DNA of 56,295 bases from Acidimicrobiaceae bacterium (GCA_020637295.1 JACJWF010000018.1:1-56295); one strand, 5' to 3'. Shown: positions 1 to 8,582, numbered from the stretch's first letter. Translations and numbers: made by a program. The notes: generated by a model from the sequence alone, not told the origin.

Positions 1-296
1 GCGCGGCCTTCGGTGCGGCGGCAGGCGCAGCGGGCGTGGCGGCCGCGGGCGGTGCCTCCCCCTCGGCCAGCAGCAGGGCGATGCGTTCGCCGCACTTGTA
101 GACGTCGCCGACCTTGCCGGTGATGTGGATGCGGCCGGTGCCAGGCGACCCGGACTCCGTCTCGGTCTTGTCGGTCTCGATGAGGATGATCGGCTGGTCG
201 ACCTCCACCAGGTCGCCGTCGGCGACGAGCCACTGGACGATCGTGGCTTCCTCCATCGTCAGGCCCAGCTTGGGCATGGGGACGTCAGTGGCCATG
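1..296 (-). CDS. 2-oxoacid dehydrogenase E2 component, lipoyl domain (3' end beyond window)
   Basis: This is the N-terminal part of a dihydrolipoamide acyltransferase, which carries acyl groups on a swinging lipoyl arm between E1 and E3. The first ~80 residues form a lipoyl domain: it opens with a PMPKLGLTM-type strand, and the lipoylated lysine sits in ETDKTETE near residue 43 (a DKT turn rather than the usual DKA/DKV). An Ala/Pro-rich linker then starts and runs off the window, so the catalytic domain is not seen. The ATG lies inside the end of the AcoX-like gene (12-nt overlap), so it is the last visible gene of the E1 alpha/E1 beta/AcoX/E2 operon. AcoX suggests the acetoin type; another 2-oxoacid substrate cannot be excluded. 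Confidence 0.85.
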
Positions 297-1316
297 GTGT
301 GCCTCCGTGCGGGTCGCGGCGGTGCTGTCGCCAGGGGCGACGTCGAAGAGATGATGGTCGGCGGCGGCCCGCAGGGTGCGGGCGACGTCGATGACGAACG
401 GCCCGGTGCGGGCGACGGTGATGGTGGCGGTGCTGCCGGCCGGGAGGACGCGGTCGCGCTCGCCGTCGTAGGCCAGCACGCCCGGGCCTTCGACGGTGAT
501 GCTGCCACCGTCCGCGAGGCGGTCGATGGAGGCGATGGGCAGCACGTCGAAGGAGCCGGGCACGATCGGCACCCTCACGCGGCGGCCTTCCCCACCCAGG
601 CGCACGACCACCCCGCCCTCCTCGTCGGCGGCCACGGGGCTGGTGCGCCCGGCGATGGCGGACAGCCCGGTGCTGGCCGGCACGGCGAGCGCGGCCACCA
701 CCAGGCGGATGAGGTCGGACCGGACCACGGCGCGGGCGCCGGTGCCCTGCTCGGCGATCAGCGCCATGTCGACGAGGGCGATGTCCTGGATGCGGTCGCC
801 GCCCGGCAGGGCGATGTCCGCGGTGAGCAGCTTGGCACGGCGCCCAGCATCCGCCAGCGCCACGGCTCCGCTGGCCACCAGCCCGGCGGCCGTACCGGCC
901 GAGGAACCGTCCACGAACCCGGGGAAGACGTTGTTGGTGCCGGTGGAGATGGGGATGATCGGCGCGTCGCGCCACCCCATGGTGACGTCGCGGCTGGTGC
1001 CGTCCCCGCCGAGCACCGCCACCGCCGCGCACCCGAGCTCCGCCATCTGGGCTGCGGCGCGGCGGGTGTCCAGCGCCGAGCCGGTGCCCGGCCCGTCCAC
1101 CAGCACAGCGCGGTCGATGGCCTTCGCGGCCCGCTCGGCGATGCGGCCGACGTCCCTGGCCACATGGACCCGCTCCGCGCCGACATCGAGTGCGCCGAGG
1201 ATGACGCGGCGGACGATGCCGATCTTGGCGGTGTCCGGAGTGTGGCCGACGGGCGCGTGCAGGCGGCGGACGTCCTTGCCCGCCCACGGATTGACGATGA
1301 TGCCGACCGAGCCCAC
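285..1316 (-). CDS. acoX: AcoX-like ATP-NAD kinase family protein
   Basis: This 343-aa protein belongs to the NAD-kinase/diacylglycerol-kinase fold. It begins with a GSVGIIVNPWAGKD strand-loop, has the nucleotide-binding GGDGT motif near residue 103, and then STGTNN, which fits the substrate loop of the family. Small NAD-kinase-like proteins called AcoX occur in acetoin dehydrogenase clusters; their exact role is not settled. Here the gene sits between E1 beta (6 nt upstream) and E2 (overlapping), so it is part of the operon. This neighbourhood is the main reason for preferring acetoin cleavage over pyruvate or branched-chain oxoacids as the function of the complex. Confidence 0.72.
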   Translation of the reverse strand: MGSVGIIVNPWAGKDVRRLHAPVGHTPDTAKIGIVRRVILGALDVGAERVHVARDVGRIAERAAKAIDRAVLVDGPGTGSALDTRRAAAQMAELGCAAVAVLGGDGTSRDVTMGWRDAPIIPISTGTNNVFPGFVDGSSAGTAAGLVASGAVALADAGRRAKLLTADIALPGGDRIQDIALVDMALIAEQGTGARAVVRSDLIRLVVAALAVPASTGLSAIAGRTSPVAADEEGGVVVRLGGEGRRVRVPIVPGSFDVLPIASIDRLADGGSITVEGPGVLAYDGERDRVLPAGSTATITVARTGPFVIDVARTLRAAADHHLFDVAPGDSTAATRTEAHHGH

Positions 1317-1322
1317 CGGAGA

Positions 1323-2318
1323 TCAGCCGAGCAGGGGGCGAGCCAGCGCGGCGCGCACGCTCTCTGCGATGCGGGCCGCATCCGGCACGTAGAGGTTCTC
1401 GAGGGCCGGGGTGAACGGCACCGGGGAGAACGGTGCGCCGACACGGCCGACCGGTGCGTCGAGGTAGTCGAAGGCCTCTTCCTGGATCTGGGCGGCGACC
1501 TCGGCGCCGAACCCGCCGAAGCGCACCGCCTCGTGGGCAACCACGACGCGGTTGGTCTTCTTCACCGAGGCCACGACGGTGGCGGTGTCCAGCGGCGACA
1601 GCGTGCGCAGGTCGATGACCTCCACCTGCACGCCTTCCCCCGCCAGCGTCTCCGCCGCGGCCAGCGCCTCGTTGTGGGTGCGCCCCCAGGAGACCACCGT
1701 GACGTCGCTGCCCTCGCGGGTGACCATGGCCTGCCCGAGCGGCACCGTGTAGCGGCCCTCCGGCACCGGCCCCTTCAGGCCGAGCATGCGCTTGTGCAGC
1801 ACGAACAGGACCGGGTTGTCCTCCAGGATGGCCGAGGCCATCAGGCCCTTCACGTCGTACGCGTTCGACGGGAAGACGACCTGCAGGCCCGGGATGTGGC
1901 AGAACAGGGCTTCCAGGCTCTGGCTGTGCTGGGCGGCGGCCGACAAGCCGGCGCCGCCGTGGGTGGTGATGACCATCGGCAGCTTGGCCTCGCCGCCGAA
2001 CATGTACTTCAGCTTTGCTGCCTGGTTGACGATCTGGTCGGCGGCGACGAGCGAGAAGTCCATGAACATCAGGTCGACGATGGGGCGCAGGCCGGTGACC
2101 GCGGCACCCACGCCGAGGCCGATGATGGCCTGCTCGCTGATCGGCGTGTCCACCGCCCGGCGCTCACCGAACTCGCTCTGGACGCCGTCGAAGGTGTGGA
2201 ACACGCCTCCATGGGCGCCGACGTCCTCGCCGGCGATGAACACGTTGGGGTCGGCTTCCATCTCCAGGCGAATGGCCTCGGAGAACGCCTGCCCGTAGGT
2301 GAGGGTGCGGTCGCTCAC
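1323..2318 (-). CDS. acoB: 2-oxoacid (acetoin-type) dehydrogenase E1 component, beta subunit
   Basis: This is the beta subunit of a thiamine-diphosphate-dependent E1, 331 aa, the usual length for the heterotetrameric type. It carries the transketolase pyrimidine-binding domain (GEDVGAHGG..., near residue 26, with the ThDP-activating Glu in the DTPISEQ region) and a C-terminal transketolase domain (SPLD, AHEA). The start is GTG at 2318, which overlaps the alpha-subunit stop by 4 nt (GTGA), so the two subunits are translationally coupled. It works with E1 alpha to decarboxylate or cleave the substrate and load the E2 lipoyl arm. Acetoin as substrate is inferred from the AcoX neighbour. Confidence 0.85.
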   Translation of the reverse strand: MSDRTLTYGQAFSEAIRLEMEADPNVFIAGEDVGAHGGVFHTFDGVQSEFGERRAVDTPISEQAIIGLGVGAAVTGLRPIVDLMFMDFSLVAADQIVNQAAKLKYMFGGEAKLPMVITTHGGAGLSAAAQHSQSLEALFCHIPGLQVVFPSNAYDVKGLMASAILEDNPVLFVLHKRMLGLKGPVPEGRYTVPLGQAMVTREGSDVTVVSWGRTHNEALAAAETLAGEGVQVEVIDLRTLSPLDTATVVASVKKTNRVVVAHEAVRFGGFGAEVAAQIQEEAFDYLDAPVGRVGAPFSPVPFTPALENLYVPDAARIAESVRAALARPLLG

Positions 2319-3295
2319 TTGGCACCTCCTGCGGTGTAGACGCCGGCCAGCAGGGCGGACGGCTCGGGGTACGGGCTGTTCTCGGCGAACTCGATGGCCG
2401 CGGCGATGTCCGCCCGCACCTGCGCCCATTGCTCCTCGATCTGGTCGCGGCTGGCGACGCCGCCCTCCACCAGGCGGTCCTCGAACGTGAAGATCGGGTC
2501 CCGTTCCTTCCAGGCGATGACCTCGGCGTCGGGCCGGTACTTCACGCCCAGGGTCTGGATGCCGTGGTGGTTGTAGAAGCGGTAGGTCTTGGCCTCCACC
2601 AGCGCCGGGCCCTCGCCGCGGCGGGCGCGGGCGACTGCCTCCAGCGTGGCCTCGTGCACGGCCAGCACGTCCATCCCGTCGACGATGACGCCCGGCATGC
2701 CGTAACCGGCCGCACGGTCCACCACGTCGGCGATGGCCATCGCCTTCTCGGTGGGCGTGTACTCGCCGTACATGTTGTGCTCGCACACGAACACGACTGG
2801 CAGGTGCAGGGCGCACGCCATGTTGGCGGCCTCGTGGAAGGCGCCGATGTTGGTGGAGGCGTCACCGAAGAAGGCGACCGCCACCTGGTCGCTGCCGAGG
2901 TACTTGTTGCGGAACCCGGCGCCGACGGCGATCGGCACGCCGGCCCCGACGATGCCGTTGGCCCCGAGCATGCCCAGCGACAGGTCGTTGATGTGCATCG
3001 ACCCGCCCTTGCCACCGCAGTAGCCGGTGGCCTTGCCCATCAGCTCCGCCATCATCTTGGCCAGGTCGCCGCCCTTGGCCACGAGGTGCCCGTGCCCACG
3101 GTGAGTCGAGGTGATGTAGTCGTCCACCCGCAACGCCTCGCAGACACCGACGGCAACGGCTTCCTGCCCCACGTACAAGTGGAGGAAGCCCGGCATCTGG
3201 CCGGTCTCCATCAGCTTGCCGGCGGCCTCTTCGAACAGCCTGATCCGCACCATGCTCTTGTGCATGGCCAGTTGCTGTGCAGGCGTCAGCTCCAT
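2315..3295 (-). CDS. acoA: 2-oxoacid (acetoin-type) dehydrogenase E1 component, alpha subunit
   Basis: This 326-aa protein is the ThDP-binding alpha subunit of E1. HRGHG (65-69) is the conserved phosphorylation-loop/active-site region, and the ThDP motif begins at GDASTN (144-149) and closes at EHN about 25 residues later. Length and the absence of an N-terminal extension match acetoin/pyruvate E1 alpha of Gram-positive bacteria. ATG 3295 was chosen because AAGGGGAG lies 5 nt upstream and the protein begins in the usual place (LTPAQQLAMHKSM). It is the first gene of the operon. Promoter-like TANNNT boxes lie in the leader at about 3341-3352, divergent from the crotonase gene. Confidence 0.86.
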   Translation of the reverse strand: MELTPAQQLAMHKSMVRIRLFEEAAGKLMETGQMPGFLHLYVGQEAVAVGVCEALRVDDYITSTHRGHGHLVAKGGDLAKMMAELMGKATGYCGGKGGSMHINDLSLGMLGANGIVGAGVPIAVGAGFRNKYLGSDQVAVAFFGDASTNIGAFHEAANMACALHLPVVFVCEHNMYGEYTPTEKAMAIADVVDRAAGYGMPGVIVDGMDVLAVHEATLEAVARARRGEGPALVEAKTYRFYNHHGIQTLGVKYRPDAEVIAWKERDPIFTFEDRLVEGGVASRDQIEEQWAQVRADIAAAIEFAENSPYPEPSALLAGVYTAGGAK

Positions 3296-3376
3296 CGACG
3301 CTCCCCTTCTGGACGGTTGCCGGGACGGTTGCCGGAACATCCTAGATTCTAGTGACGGACTAAAGAAACCATCGGC

Positions 3377-3382
3377 TACGGT
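3377..3382 (+). promoter_or_regulatory. -10 box (TACGGT) of a leaderless promoter for the crotonase gene
   Basis: TACGGT matches TANNNT and ends exactly 6 nt before ATG 3389, so transcription would begin at or next to the start codon. No Shine-Dalgarno sequence precedes the ATG. Confidence 0.6.
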
Positions 3383-3388
3383 TCGCCC

Positions 3389-4222
3389 ATGAGCGACGCC
3401 CCCGAACCCGTGCTGCTGGTCGACGAGCCGCTGGAGAAGGTCCGCCGGCTGACGCTGAACCGCCCACACAAGCGCAATGCGCTGAACGACCGGCTGCGCG
3501 GTGCGCTGTTCGACGCCTTGCGGGCCGCCGACCGGGACCCCGACGTCTCCGTGGTGATCATCCGCGGCGCCGGCACCTGCTTCTCGGCCGGGTACGACCT
3601 GGGCAGCCGCAACACCGACGTGGAACGCTCCATCGCCCCCGCAGACGGGTGGTGGTCCCGTCATGTCGTCAACAACTGGTTCGAGATGTGGGACATGGCC
3701 ACCCCGATCATCGCCCAGGTCCATGGCTACTGCCTGGCGGGCGGCACCGAGTTGGCCACCGCCTGCGACCTGGTCTACGTGGCCGACGACGCCCAGGTCG
3801 GCTACCCACCCGTGCGGCTGATGAGCCCGCCGGACATGCAGTGGCAAACCTGGATGATGGGCCTGCGCCACGGCATGGAGGCGCTGCTGACGGGCGACTC
3901 GATGACCGGCGTGGAGGCCGCGGCCCGCGGCTTCGCCAACCGCAGCGTGCCGCTGGACGAACTGGAAGCCCTGGTGCTGGAGCGCGCCGGCCGGGTGGCG
4001 AAGGTGCCGCCCGACCTGCTGGCCCTGAACAAGCGGGCCGCCCACCGGGCGATGGACGCGATGGGGATGCGCACCGGCATCCGCGCCACGGCGGAGATCC
4101 AGGCGATGGGCTTCCACCAGGCGTCCTCACGGGCCTACATGCGCAGCTTCGCCGAAAAGGGTGTGACGGCGGCGCTCAGCGAGCGCGACCGCCAGTTCGA
4201 GGACTACCGCGAGCAGCAGTAG
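3389..4222 (+). CDS. Enoyl-CoA hydratase/isomerase (crotonase) family protein
   Basis: This 277-aa crotonase-fold protein is predicted to act on a CoA thioester in fatty-acid or side-chain degradation. The N-terminal core has LNRPHKRNALND and the oxyanion-hole strand GTCFSAGYDLGS (about 62-73). The second oxyanion-hole region is GYCLAGGTELATACDLVYVADDAQ. The usual hydratase Glu pair is not clearly placed, so hydratase, isomerase or another crotonase reaction cannot be separated. A KRAAHR... helical tail of the EchA type follows. It is transcribed divergently from the E1 alpha gene and its 3' end faces the LLM oxidoreductase, 13 nt away. Confidence 0.82.
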   Translation: MSDAPEPVLLVDEPLEKVRRLTLNRPHKRNALNDRLRGALFDALRAADRDPDVSVVIIRGAGTCFSAGYDLGSRNTDVERSIAPADGWWSRHVVNNWFEMWDMATPIIAQVHGYCLAGGTELATACDLVYVADDAQVGYPPVRLMSPPDMQWQTWMMGLRHGMEALLTGDSMTGVEAAARGFANRSVPLDELEALVLERAGRVAKVPPDLLALNKRAAHRAMDAMGMRTGIRATAEIQAMGFHQASSRAYMRSFAEKGVTAALSERDRQFEDYREQQ

Positions 4223-4235
4223 CGCGCGGCCGGCG

Positions 4236-5189
4236 TCAGGTGCCGGCGAGCCTGGCCACCACGGGAGCGAACGCTGCGGCGTTGCGCTCGGCGATCGCGA
4301 CATAGCTGAAGCCGTAGCGCTCCCGCCGAGCCTGCAACGTCTCGCAGATCTCGTCCACGGTGCCGATGAGTGCGTTGGGGTGGCGCAGCATGTCCTCCGC
4401 CGGCAGGCCGAACATGCCGCCGATGCGCTCCGCCGCCGGCAGCGGGTCGTCGGTGACGGCCACGAAGTAGCCGCCGACCTCCAGCTCGATGTCGGGGAAC
4501 CGATCGCCCGCCCCATCGCGCACCCACTGCACCTTCTGGTCCATCGCGTCCGCGCCGGACGACTGCACGCCGGCCGCGCCCACTACGCCGGCGCTGTTGT
4601 CGAAGTTGAAGCTGACGATGTCGGCGATCCGTCCGGCCAGCGTCAGCACCCGCTTGGCACCGCCGCCGATGAAGATCGGCGGGCATGGCCGCTGCACGGG
4701 CTGCGGCTGGCCGCGGAAGCCCGCGGCCCGCACATGCTCACCGTCGAACTCCAGCGGCTCGCCGGCGAAGAACTCCCGCATGAAGGCCACCGTCTCCTCC
4801 AGCCGGCTGATGCGGACCGGGGCGGGGTCCATCGCCAGGCCCATCGCCTCGTACTCGCTCTGCACCCAACCGGCGCCGAGGCCGAGCTCCAGCCTGCCGT
4901 CCGACAACAGGTCCAGCGTGGCCATCGACTTCGCCAGCACCACGGCCTGGTGGTAGTCGACGCACAGCACCCGGGCGCCGATCCGCAGGGTGTCGGTGAC
5001 CGCTGCCGCGGCGGCCATGGCCGGGATGGCAGCCAGCATCTGCCCGCCGTTGGACGCCTGGTCCACATAGTGGTCCGACACGTGCAGCGTCGAGTACCCA
5101 CTCCCCTCGGCAATCCGAGCGATCTCGGTCCAGTGTGCACCGGAGGTCGCCGCCGACGCAGAAACGGCGAAGCGGAACGGATGAGTCAT
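4236..5189 (-). CDS. LLM-class (probable F420-dependent) oxidoreductase
   Basis: This 317-aa luciferase-like TIM-barrel protein probably uses coenzyme F420, because this subfamily in actinobacteria mostly does. It opens FRFAVSASAATSGAHWTEIARIAE and continues with STLHVSDHY, then DLLSDGRLELGLGAGW, the canonical LLM core; PIFIGGGAKRVL and RIADIVSFNF follow. The pattern recalls the family known as MSMEG_2516. ATG 5189 is preceded by a CAGGGGG ribosome binding site. Substrate is unknown. The gene is divergent from the zinc alcohol dehydrogenase, with 48 nt between starts, so the two may share control. Confidence 0.82.
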   Translation of the reverse strand: MTHPFRFAVSASAATSGAHWTEIARIAEGSGYSTLHVSDHYVDQASNGGQMLAAIPAMAAAAAVTDTLRIGARVLCVDYHQAVVLAKSMATLDLLSDGRLELGLGAGWVQSEYEAMGLAMDPAPVRISRLEETVAFMREFFAGEPLEFDGEHVRAAGFRGQPQPVQRPCPPIFIGGGAKRVLTLAGRIADIVSFNFDNSAGVVGAAGVQSSGADAMDQKVQWVRDGAGDRFPDIELEVGGYFVAVTDDPLPAAERIGGMFGLPAEDMLRHPNALIGTVDEICETLQARRERYGFSYVAIAERNAAAFAPVVARLAGT

Positions 5190-5225
5190 GGCGGCCCCCT
5201 GAGCTCGTGACGAACCGGGGCAGCC

Positions 5226-5231
5226 TACGCT
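5226..5231 (+). promoter_or_regulatory. -10 box (TACGCT) of a leaderless promoter for the alcohol dehydrogenase
   Basis: TACGCT ends 6 nt before ATG 5238, the TANNNT-N6-start layout that recurs in this window. No ribosome binding site is visible. Confidence 0.6.
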
Positions 5232-5237
5232 GCGCCC

Positions 5238-6182
5238 ATGAGAGCCGTCCGGGTGAACGAGCATCAGGTGGCGGTGGTGGACGCACCGGAGCCTGCCGGC
5301 GACGGGGTGCTCGTCCGCATCGCCTCCGCCGGCATCTGCGGCAGCGACCTGCACATGGTGGACTCGATGCGCCTGCGGGCCACGCTGGGCCACGAGTTCG
5401 CCGGCTTCCTCCCCGACGGCCGCCTGGTTGCTGTGGAACCGCTGGCCGCCTGCCGGGTGTGCGGGCCGTGCCGCGACGGCCGGCCGTACCACTGCGAGCT
5501 CGGGCTGCGGATGTACGGCGCAGCGTTCGACGGTGGCATGGCAGAGACCTGCCTGGTGCCGGAGGCGACCATCGTCCCGATTCCCACAGGCGTCGACCCG
5601 CGGGACGCCTCGCTCGTCGAACCACTGGCGGTCGCCGTCCACGCGGTGCGGATGGCCGGGCCGCTCGCCGGTAGTTCGGTGGCGGTGGTCGGCGGCGGCA
5701 GCATCGGCCTGTGCCTCGTACCCACCCTCCAGGCGGTGGGCGTGACGCAGGTCGACGTGGTGGCCCGCCACGACCACCAGCGGGCAGCCGCCGCCCGCCT
5801 CGGGGCCACGAGTTCCGAGGCGGACGTCGATCGCTGGGACGTCGTGTTCGACGCCGTCGGCACCGCCGACTCGCTGGCCCAGTGCGTGGCGATGACCAGG
5901 GCCTCCGGCCGGGTGGTGATCGTCGGCGTCTACTGGGACGGCACCGTGCCTCTGCCGGGGATGGCCGTGTGCTTCAAGGAGGTCCGCCTGCTGCCGTCGA
6001 TGATGTACGGCTCGGAAGGCCCGGTGCGCGACTTCGACCTGGCCGCCCGCCTGCTGGCGGCCCGACCCGAGCTCGGCCCGACACTGATCACCCATCGCTT
6101 CCCGCTCGACGCTGCCGCGGACGCGTTCGCCTGCGCCCGCGACCGCCAGGCGGGGGCGATCAAGGTGGTGCTCGAGCCGTAA
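5238..6182 (+). CDS. Zinc-dependent medium-chain alcohol dehydrogenase
   Basis: This 314-aa MDR-superfamily dehydrogenase is expected to oxidise an alcohol or polyol with NAD(P). The catalytic zinc ligands are visible as C34 (GICGSD) and H52-E53 (GHE). The structural zinc lobe is intact as C72-x2-C75-x2-C78-x7-C86. The Rossmann loop is VGGGSIG (151-157). At 314 aa it is shorter than the usual 340-350, mainly because the N-terminal domain loops are compact. Substrate is unknown; the threonine/sorbitol dehydrogenase-like branch is the closest in style. It is convergent with the phoX-like gene 10 nt downstream. Confidence 0.85.
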   Translation: MRAVRVNEHQVAVVDAPEPAGDGVLVRIASAGICGSDLHMVDSMRLRATLGHEFAGFLPDGRLVAVEPLAACRVCGPCRDGRPYHCELGLRMYGAAFDGGMAETCLVPEATIVPIPTGVDPRDASLVEPLAVAVHAVRMAGPLAGSSVAVVGGGSIGLCLVPTLQAVGVTQVDVVARHDHQRAAAARLGATSSEADVDRWDVVFDAVGTADSLAQCVAMTRASGRVVIVGVYWDGTVPLPGMAVCFKEVRLLPSMMYGSEGPVRDFDLAARLLAARPELGPTLITHRFPLDAAADAFACARDRQAGAIKVVLEP

Positions 6183-6192
6183 CGGCGAGGCG

Positions 6193-8157
6193 CTAGTCGA
6201 TGACCCCCGTGATGGTGAGGTAGCCGACGGCGGCGCTGTACCGGTCGTTGTAGTTGGCCCGCACCAGCGGGTCCAGCACCGGCTTCACCACGTCGTGCAG
6301 CGGGCTCTCCCAGTCGCCCGGGTGCTGGAAGTTGCTCATGATGTAGGTGAACCCGTTGACGTCGTCGACCGCATGGAGGCCGGTCGACTCGGCGCCCGAG
6401 GGGCACGACATGATCCGGCTGAGCTGGCCCGTGTCGACGCTGTACGCCCACAGGAAGTTGTTCACGTGGTTGCCGCTGTCCTCACCGATGAAGAGGGTGC
6501 GCATCGCCTCGGAGTACTTCAGGTTGTCCGGGTTGGCGATCTTGTCGGCGTGGGCGCCGTTGTTCAGCGCATCCCGAGGGGCCAGGTCCTCGCCTACGAG
6601 CGCATCGGGGGCGTGCATCGAGACCGACACCCAGCTGCTCTGGATCCGGCGGCCGTCGGTGTCCCTGACGCCGCCGGCCAGGCGGTGCTCGTAGACGGCG
6701 CCGGCGTTGATGGCCTTGTCGAGGACGATGTCGCCCTGGTTGCTGGACTGGCCGGCGACCATGCTCTTGTAGATGTAGGACATGGCCGAGTAGGCCCGCT
6801 TGTCCCGCGCGTTGACGGTGGTCCCCTCCATCTTGGTGAAGCCCATCGAGCCGCCGCGCAGCGCGGCGTAGCGGTGCGTCTCCAGAAAGGCAGCGGCCTG
6901 CTCCTTGCCGGGCTGCACCTTCACCCAGTTGTACCCGCCGTTGAAGTTGATCTTGGTGAACGAGGCATCACCCGGGTCGCTGGTGCGGACGTCCATGATG
7001 TCGGCGGCGGTCAGCGTGTCGGCCATCGCCTCGATCTCGTCGCTGGTGGCGTGACCCAGGTTGATCCAGGAGAGGTCGCCGGACCCGGCCCCGGCGCTGG
7101 ACGTCTGGGTCCACTTGGCCACGTAGAGGGTGCCGCGCGAGAGGTCACGCGGCCGGTCGGCGACGAACATGAACAGGCCGCCGTTGGTCGTGTCGTCGCC
7201 CATCAGCACGGTGCGCTCGTCGGGCATCACCTGCACGAGCTCGTGCGAGATCCGGCCCAGGCAGTAGTGCTTCTTGATCGTCGCCGTGCCGTCGGGGCGG
7301 ACGGTGACCTCGGGCAGGTGGCCGTAGTGGTAGGGGTTGGCGACGTTCTCGTCACCGAACAGGTTCTTGCTGAAGCCCTTCAGCTGGCTGTTGCTCGCCA
7401 GCGTCGCGTCCGGCTCGTACTCCTCGCTCGACAGGTGGGTGTTCCACGGCGAGATGCTGGCGCCGCAGGTGATCCAGAGGCCGTGCGCGTCGCTCGTGTC
7501 CACGTTGTGGTAGCTGACCAACTCCAGGCGGCCGGTGTCCTCGTCCTGATCCAGGCTGAGCACCGCGATCGGCGAGGGCAGCAGGCCGTACATGGAGGAC
7601 CCCGCCGTGTTCCGTGAGGTGTACTCGAACTGGACGACGGCGAAGATCCGCCGGCAGTTCGCACGGCGCCCGCGCCGGTGGCCGGGCAGCTCGATCAGCG
7701 ACATGCCGTCGGGGCAGTCGGAGAAGAACTGACGGCCCGTGGGCGAGGTCGGGTCGTTGATCGGCTGGTTGTCGATGTCGTAGTAGCCGCCGGCGACGAT
7801 CGTGCCACCACCGGTCCGGGGCACCTCGGCGCCGGTGAGGAAGAAGGTCTCGTAGCCCAGCGAGAACGTCTGGGTGTGGTGCGGCCGGACCGTGCGGGTG
7901 AGGGTGGACGCGACGTACGTGGTGGCCATCTGGGCCGGGTCGGCCAGCGAGGGGGCCGCCATGCCGTTGAACTGGTAGCTGACGGGGCGGCCGGCGCCGA
8001 TCCTCGTCGACCCGCGCTGGCCGTCGTCGTCCCGCGACCCGCCGAGGGCGTTCGCCACGGACGAGCCGTCGATGAAGGAAGCCGCCAGCGGCAGCAGGGT
8101 CGCGCCGGTGAGGGCTTGCAGGGCGCGGCGGCGGGACAGGGACGTGGGCTCGGACAT
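6193..8157 (-). CDS. PhoX-family alkaline phosphatase, Tat-exported (DUF839)
   Basis: This 654-aa protein has a twin-arginine signal at its N-terminus: SRRRALQALTG (8-18), then a hydrophobic stretch ending near FIDGSSVANALG. It should therefore be folded with its metals in the cytoplasm and exported to the cell surface. The rest matches the PhoX/DUF839 beta-propeller phosphatases, which release phosphate from organic esters using calcium and iron. Features typical of the family include PEVTVRPDGTATIKKHYCLGRISHELVQVMPDERTV-type blades and a late FIGEDSGNHVNNFLWAY segment. ATG 8157 has a CTGGAG ribosome binding site. A candidate Pho box lies about 90 nt upstream. Confidence 0.83.
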   Translation of the reverse strand: MSEPTSLSRRRALQALTGATLLPLAASFIDGSSVANALGGSRDDDGQRGSTRIGAGRPVSYQFNGMAAPSLADPAQMATTYVASTLTRTVRPHHTQTFSLGYETFFLTGAEVPRTGGGTIVAGGYYDIDNQPINDPTSPTGRQFFSDCPDGMSLIELPGHRRGRRANCRRIFAVVQFEYTSRNTAGSSMYGLLPSPIAVLSLDQDEDTGRLELVSYHNVDTSDAHGLWITCGASISPWNTHLSSEEYEPDATLASNSQLKGFSKNLFGDENVANPYHYGHLPEVTVRPDGTATIKKHYCLGRISHELVQVMPDERTVLMGDDTTNGGLFMFVADRPRDLSRGTLYVAKWTQTSSAGAGSGDLSWINLGHATSDEIEAMADTLTAADIMDVRTSDPGDASFTKINFNGGYNWVKVQPGKEQAAAFLETHRYAALRGGSMGFTKMEGTTVNARDKRAYSAMSYIYKSMVAGQSSNQGDIVLDKAINAGAVYEHRLAGGVRDTDGRRIQSSWVSVSMHAPDALVGEDLAPRDALNNGAHADKIANPDNLKYSEAMRTLFIGEDSGNHVNNFLWAYSVDTGQLSRIMSCPSGAESTGLHAVDDVNGFTYIMSNFQHPGDWESPLHDVVKPVLDPLVRANYNDRYSAAVGYLTITGVID

Positions 8158-8247
8158 GTGACGCTCCAGGTGGCTCGGTGTGCGGGAAGGCCGTGCGCCG
8201 TGCGGCTCGATCGGCCCGGTCGCGGACGGTAAACCGCCTGGATGGCG

Positions 8248-8291
8248 ACGGGGTGGGCGCACGGTGACGCCCGCCTGACCCCGTCATGAAC
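8248..8291 (-). promoter_or_regulatory. Candidate Pho box: four 11-nt direct repeats upstream of the PhoX gene
   Basis: On the minus strand, heptamers GTTCATG, GGTCAGG, CGTCACC and GCCCACC follow each other at an exact 11-nt period. The actinobacterial PhoP box consists of GTTCACC units spaced 11 nt apart, and these match it at 5, 4, 5 and 5 of 7 positions. The position ahead of a phosphatase gene supports phosphate control. PhoP binding is inferred. Confidence 0.5.
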
Positions 8292-8415
8292 ATGTGGGGA
8301 TTCCCTCCCACCATGCCTCCGGCTGAGCGACAACTCTGGCGGTTCTCCTCGGGTTGGCGTGGGTGAGGAGACGAAGTAGCGCGCACAGATGTAGCTCTTG
8401 TACCGCCACCAAGGG
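8292..8415. other. Gene-free stretch between the Pho box and the IS remnant
   Basis: I see no coding frame with family resemblance and no clear regulatory motif here. It may include older, unrecognisable IS sequence. Confidence 0.4.
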
Positions 8416-8540
8416 CATACGAGGGTCGAAGTCGCCCGAGCGATGTCCGCTACATCGATGCGTTGGACAACCCAACCCGCCGTCACTCCACGCTCGGCTA
8501 CCTCAGCCCCATCGACTACGAGACCGCTCCTGCGGCATGA
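8416..8540 (+). pseudogene. IS3-family transposase (OrfB) C-terminal remnant, frameshifted
   Basis: The frame that ends at TGA 8538-8540 reads VRYIDALDNPTRRHSTLG followed by YLSPIDYE. This is the well-known end of IS3-family integrase-type transposases, normally (D/G)WYN(P)TRRHS(A/T)LGYLSP. Just before it, the preceding homologous stretch (HTRVEVARA, compare ATRAEARRA) is in another frame, so there is a frameshift near 8440. The WYN is altered to LDN. Nothing upstream of about 8416 is recognisable, so this is a decayed 3' fragment of the element, not an active gene. Confidence 0.75.
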
Positions 8541-8582
8541 TCCCACCCAACCAGCGCCGTCCGGGAAACGGGGGCAGACTCC
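8416..8582 (+). mobile_element. Right-end fragment of an IS3-family insertion sequence
   Basis: About 40 nt after the transposase stop comes GTCCGGGAAACGGGGGCAG, which resembles the usual right-terminal sequence of IS3 elements (GTCC..AAACCGGGG). The left end and the rest of the element are missing. From 8583 to the RES gene I see no further gene. Confidence 0.5.

Noticed and set aside
114..2339. Long open frame opposite the E1/AcoX operon
   Set aside because: It is antisense to clear dehydrogenase genes, has low-complexity composition and no family resemblance. High GC makes such shadow frames common.
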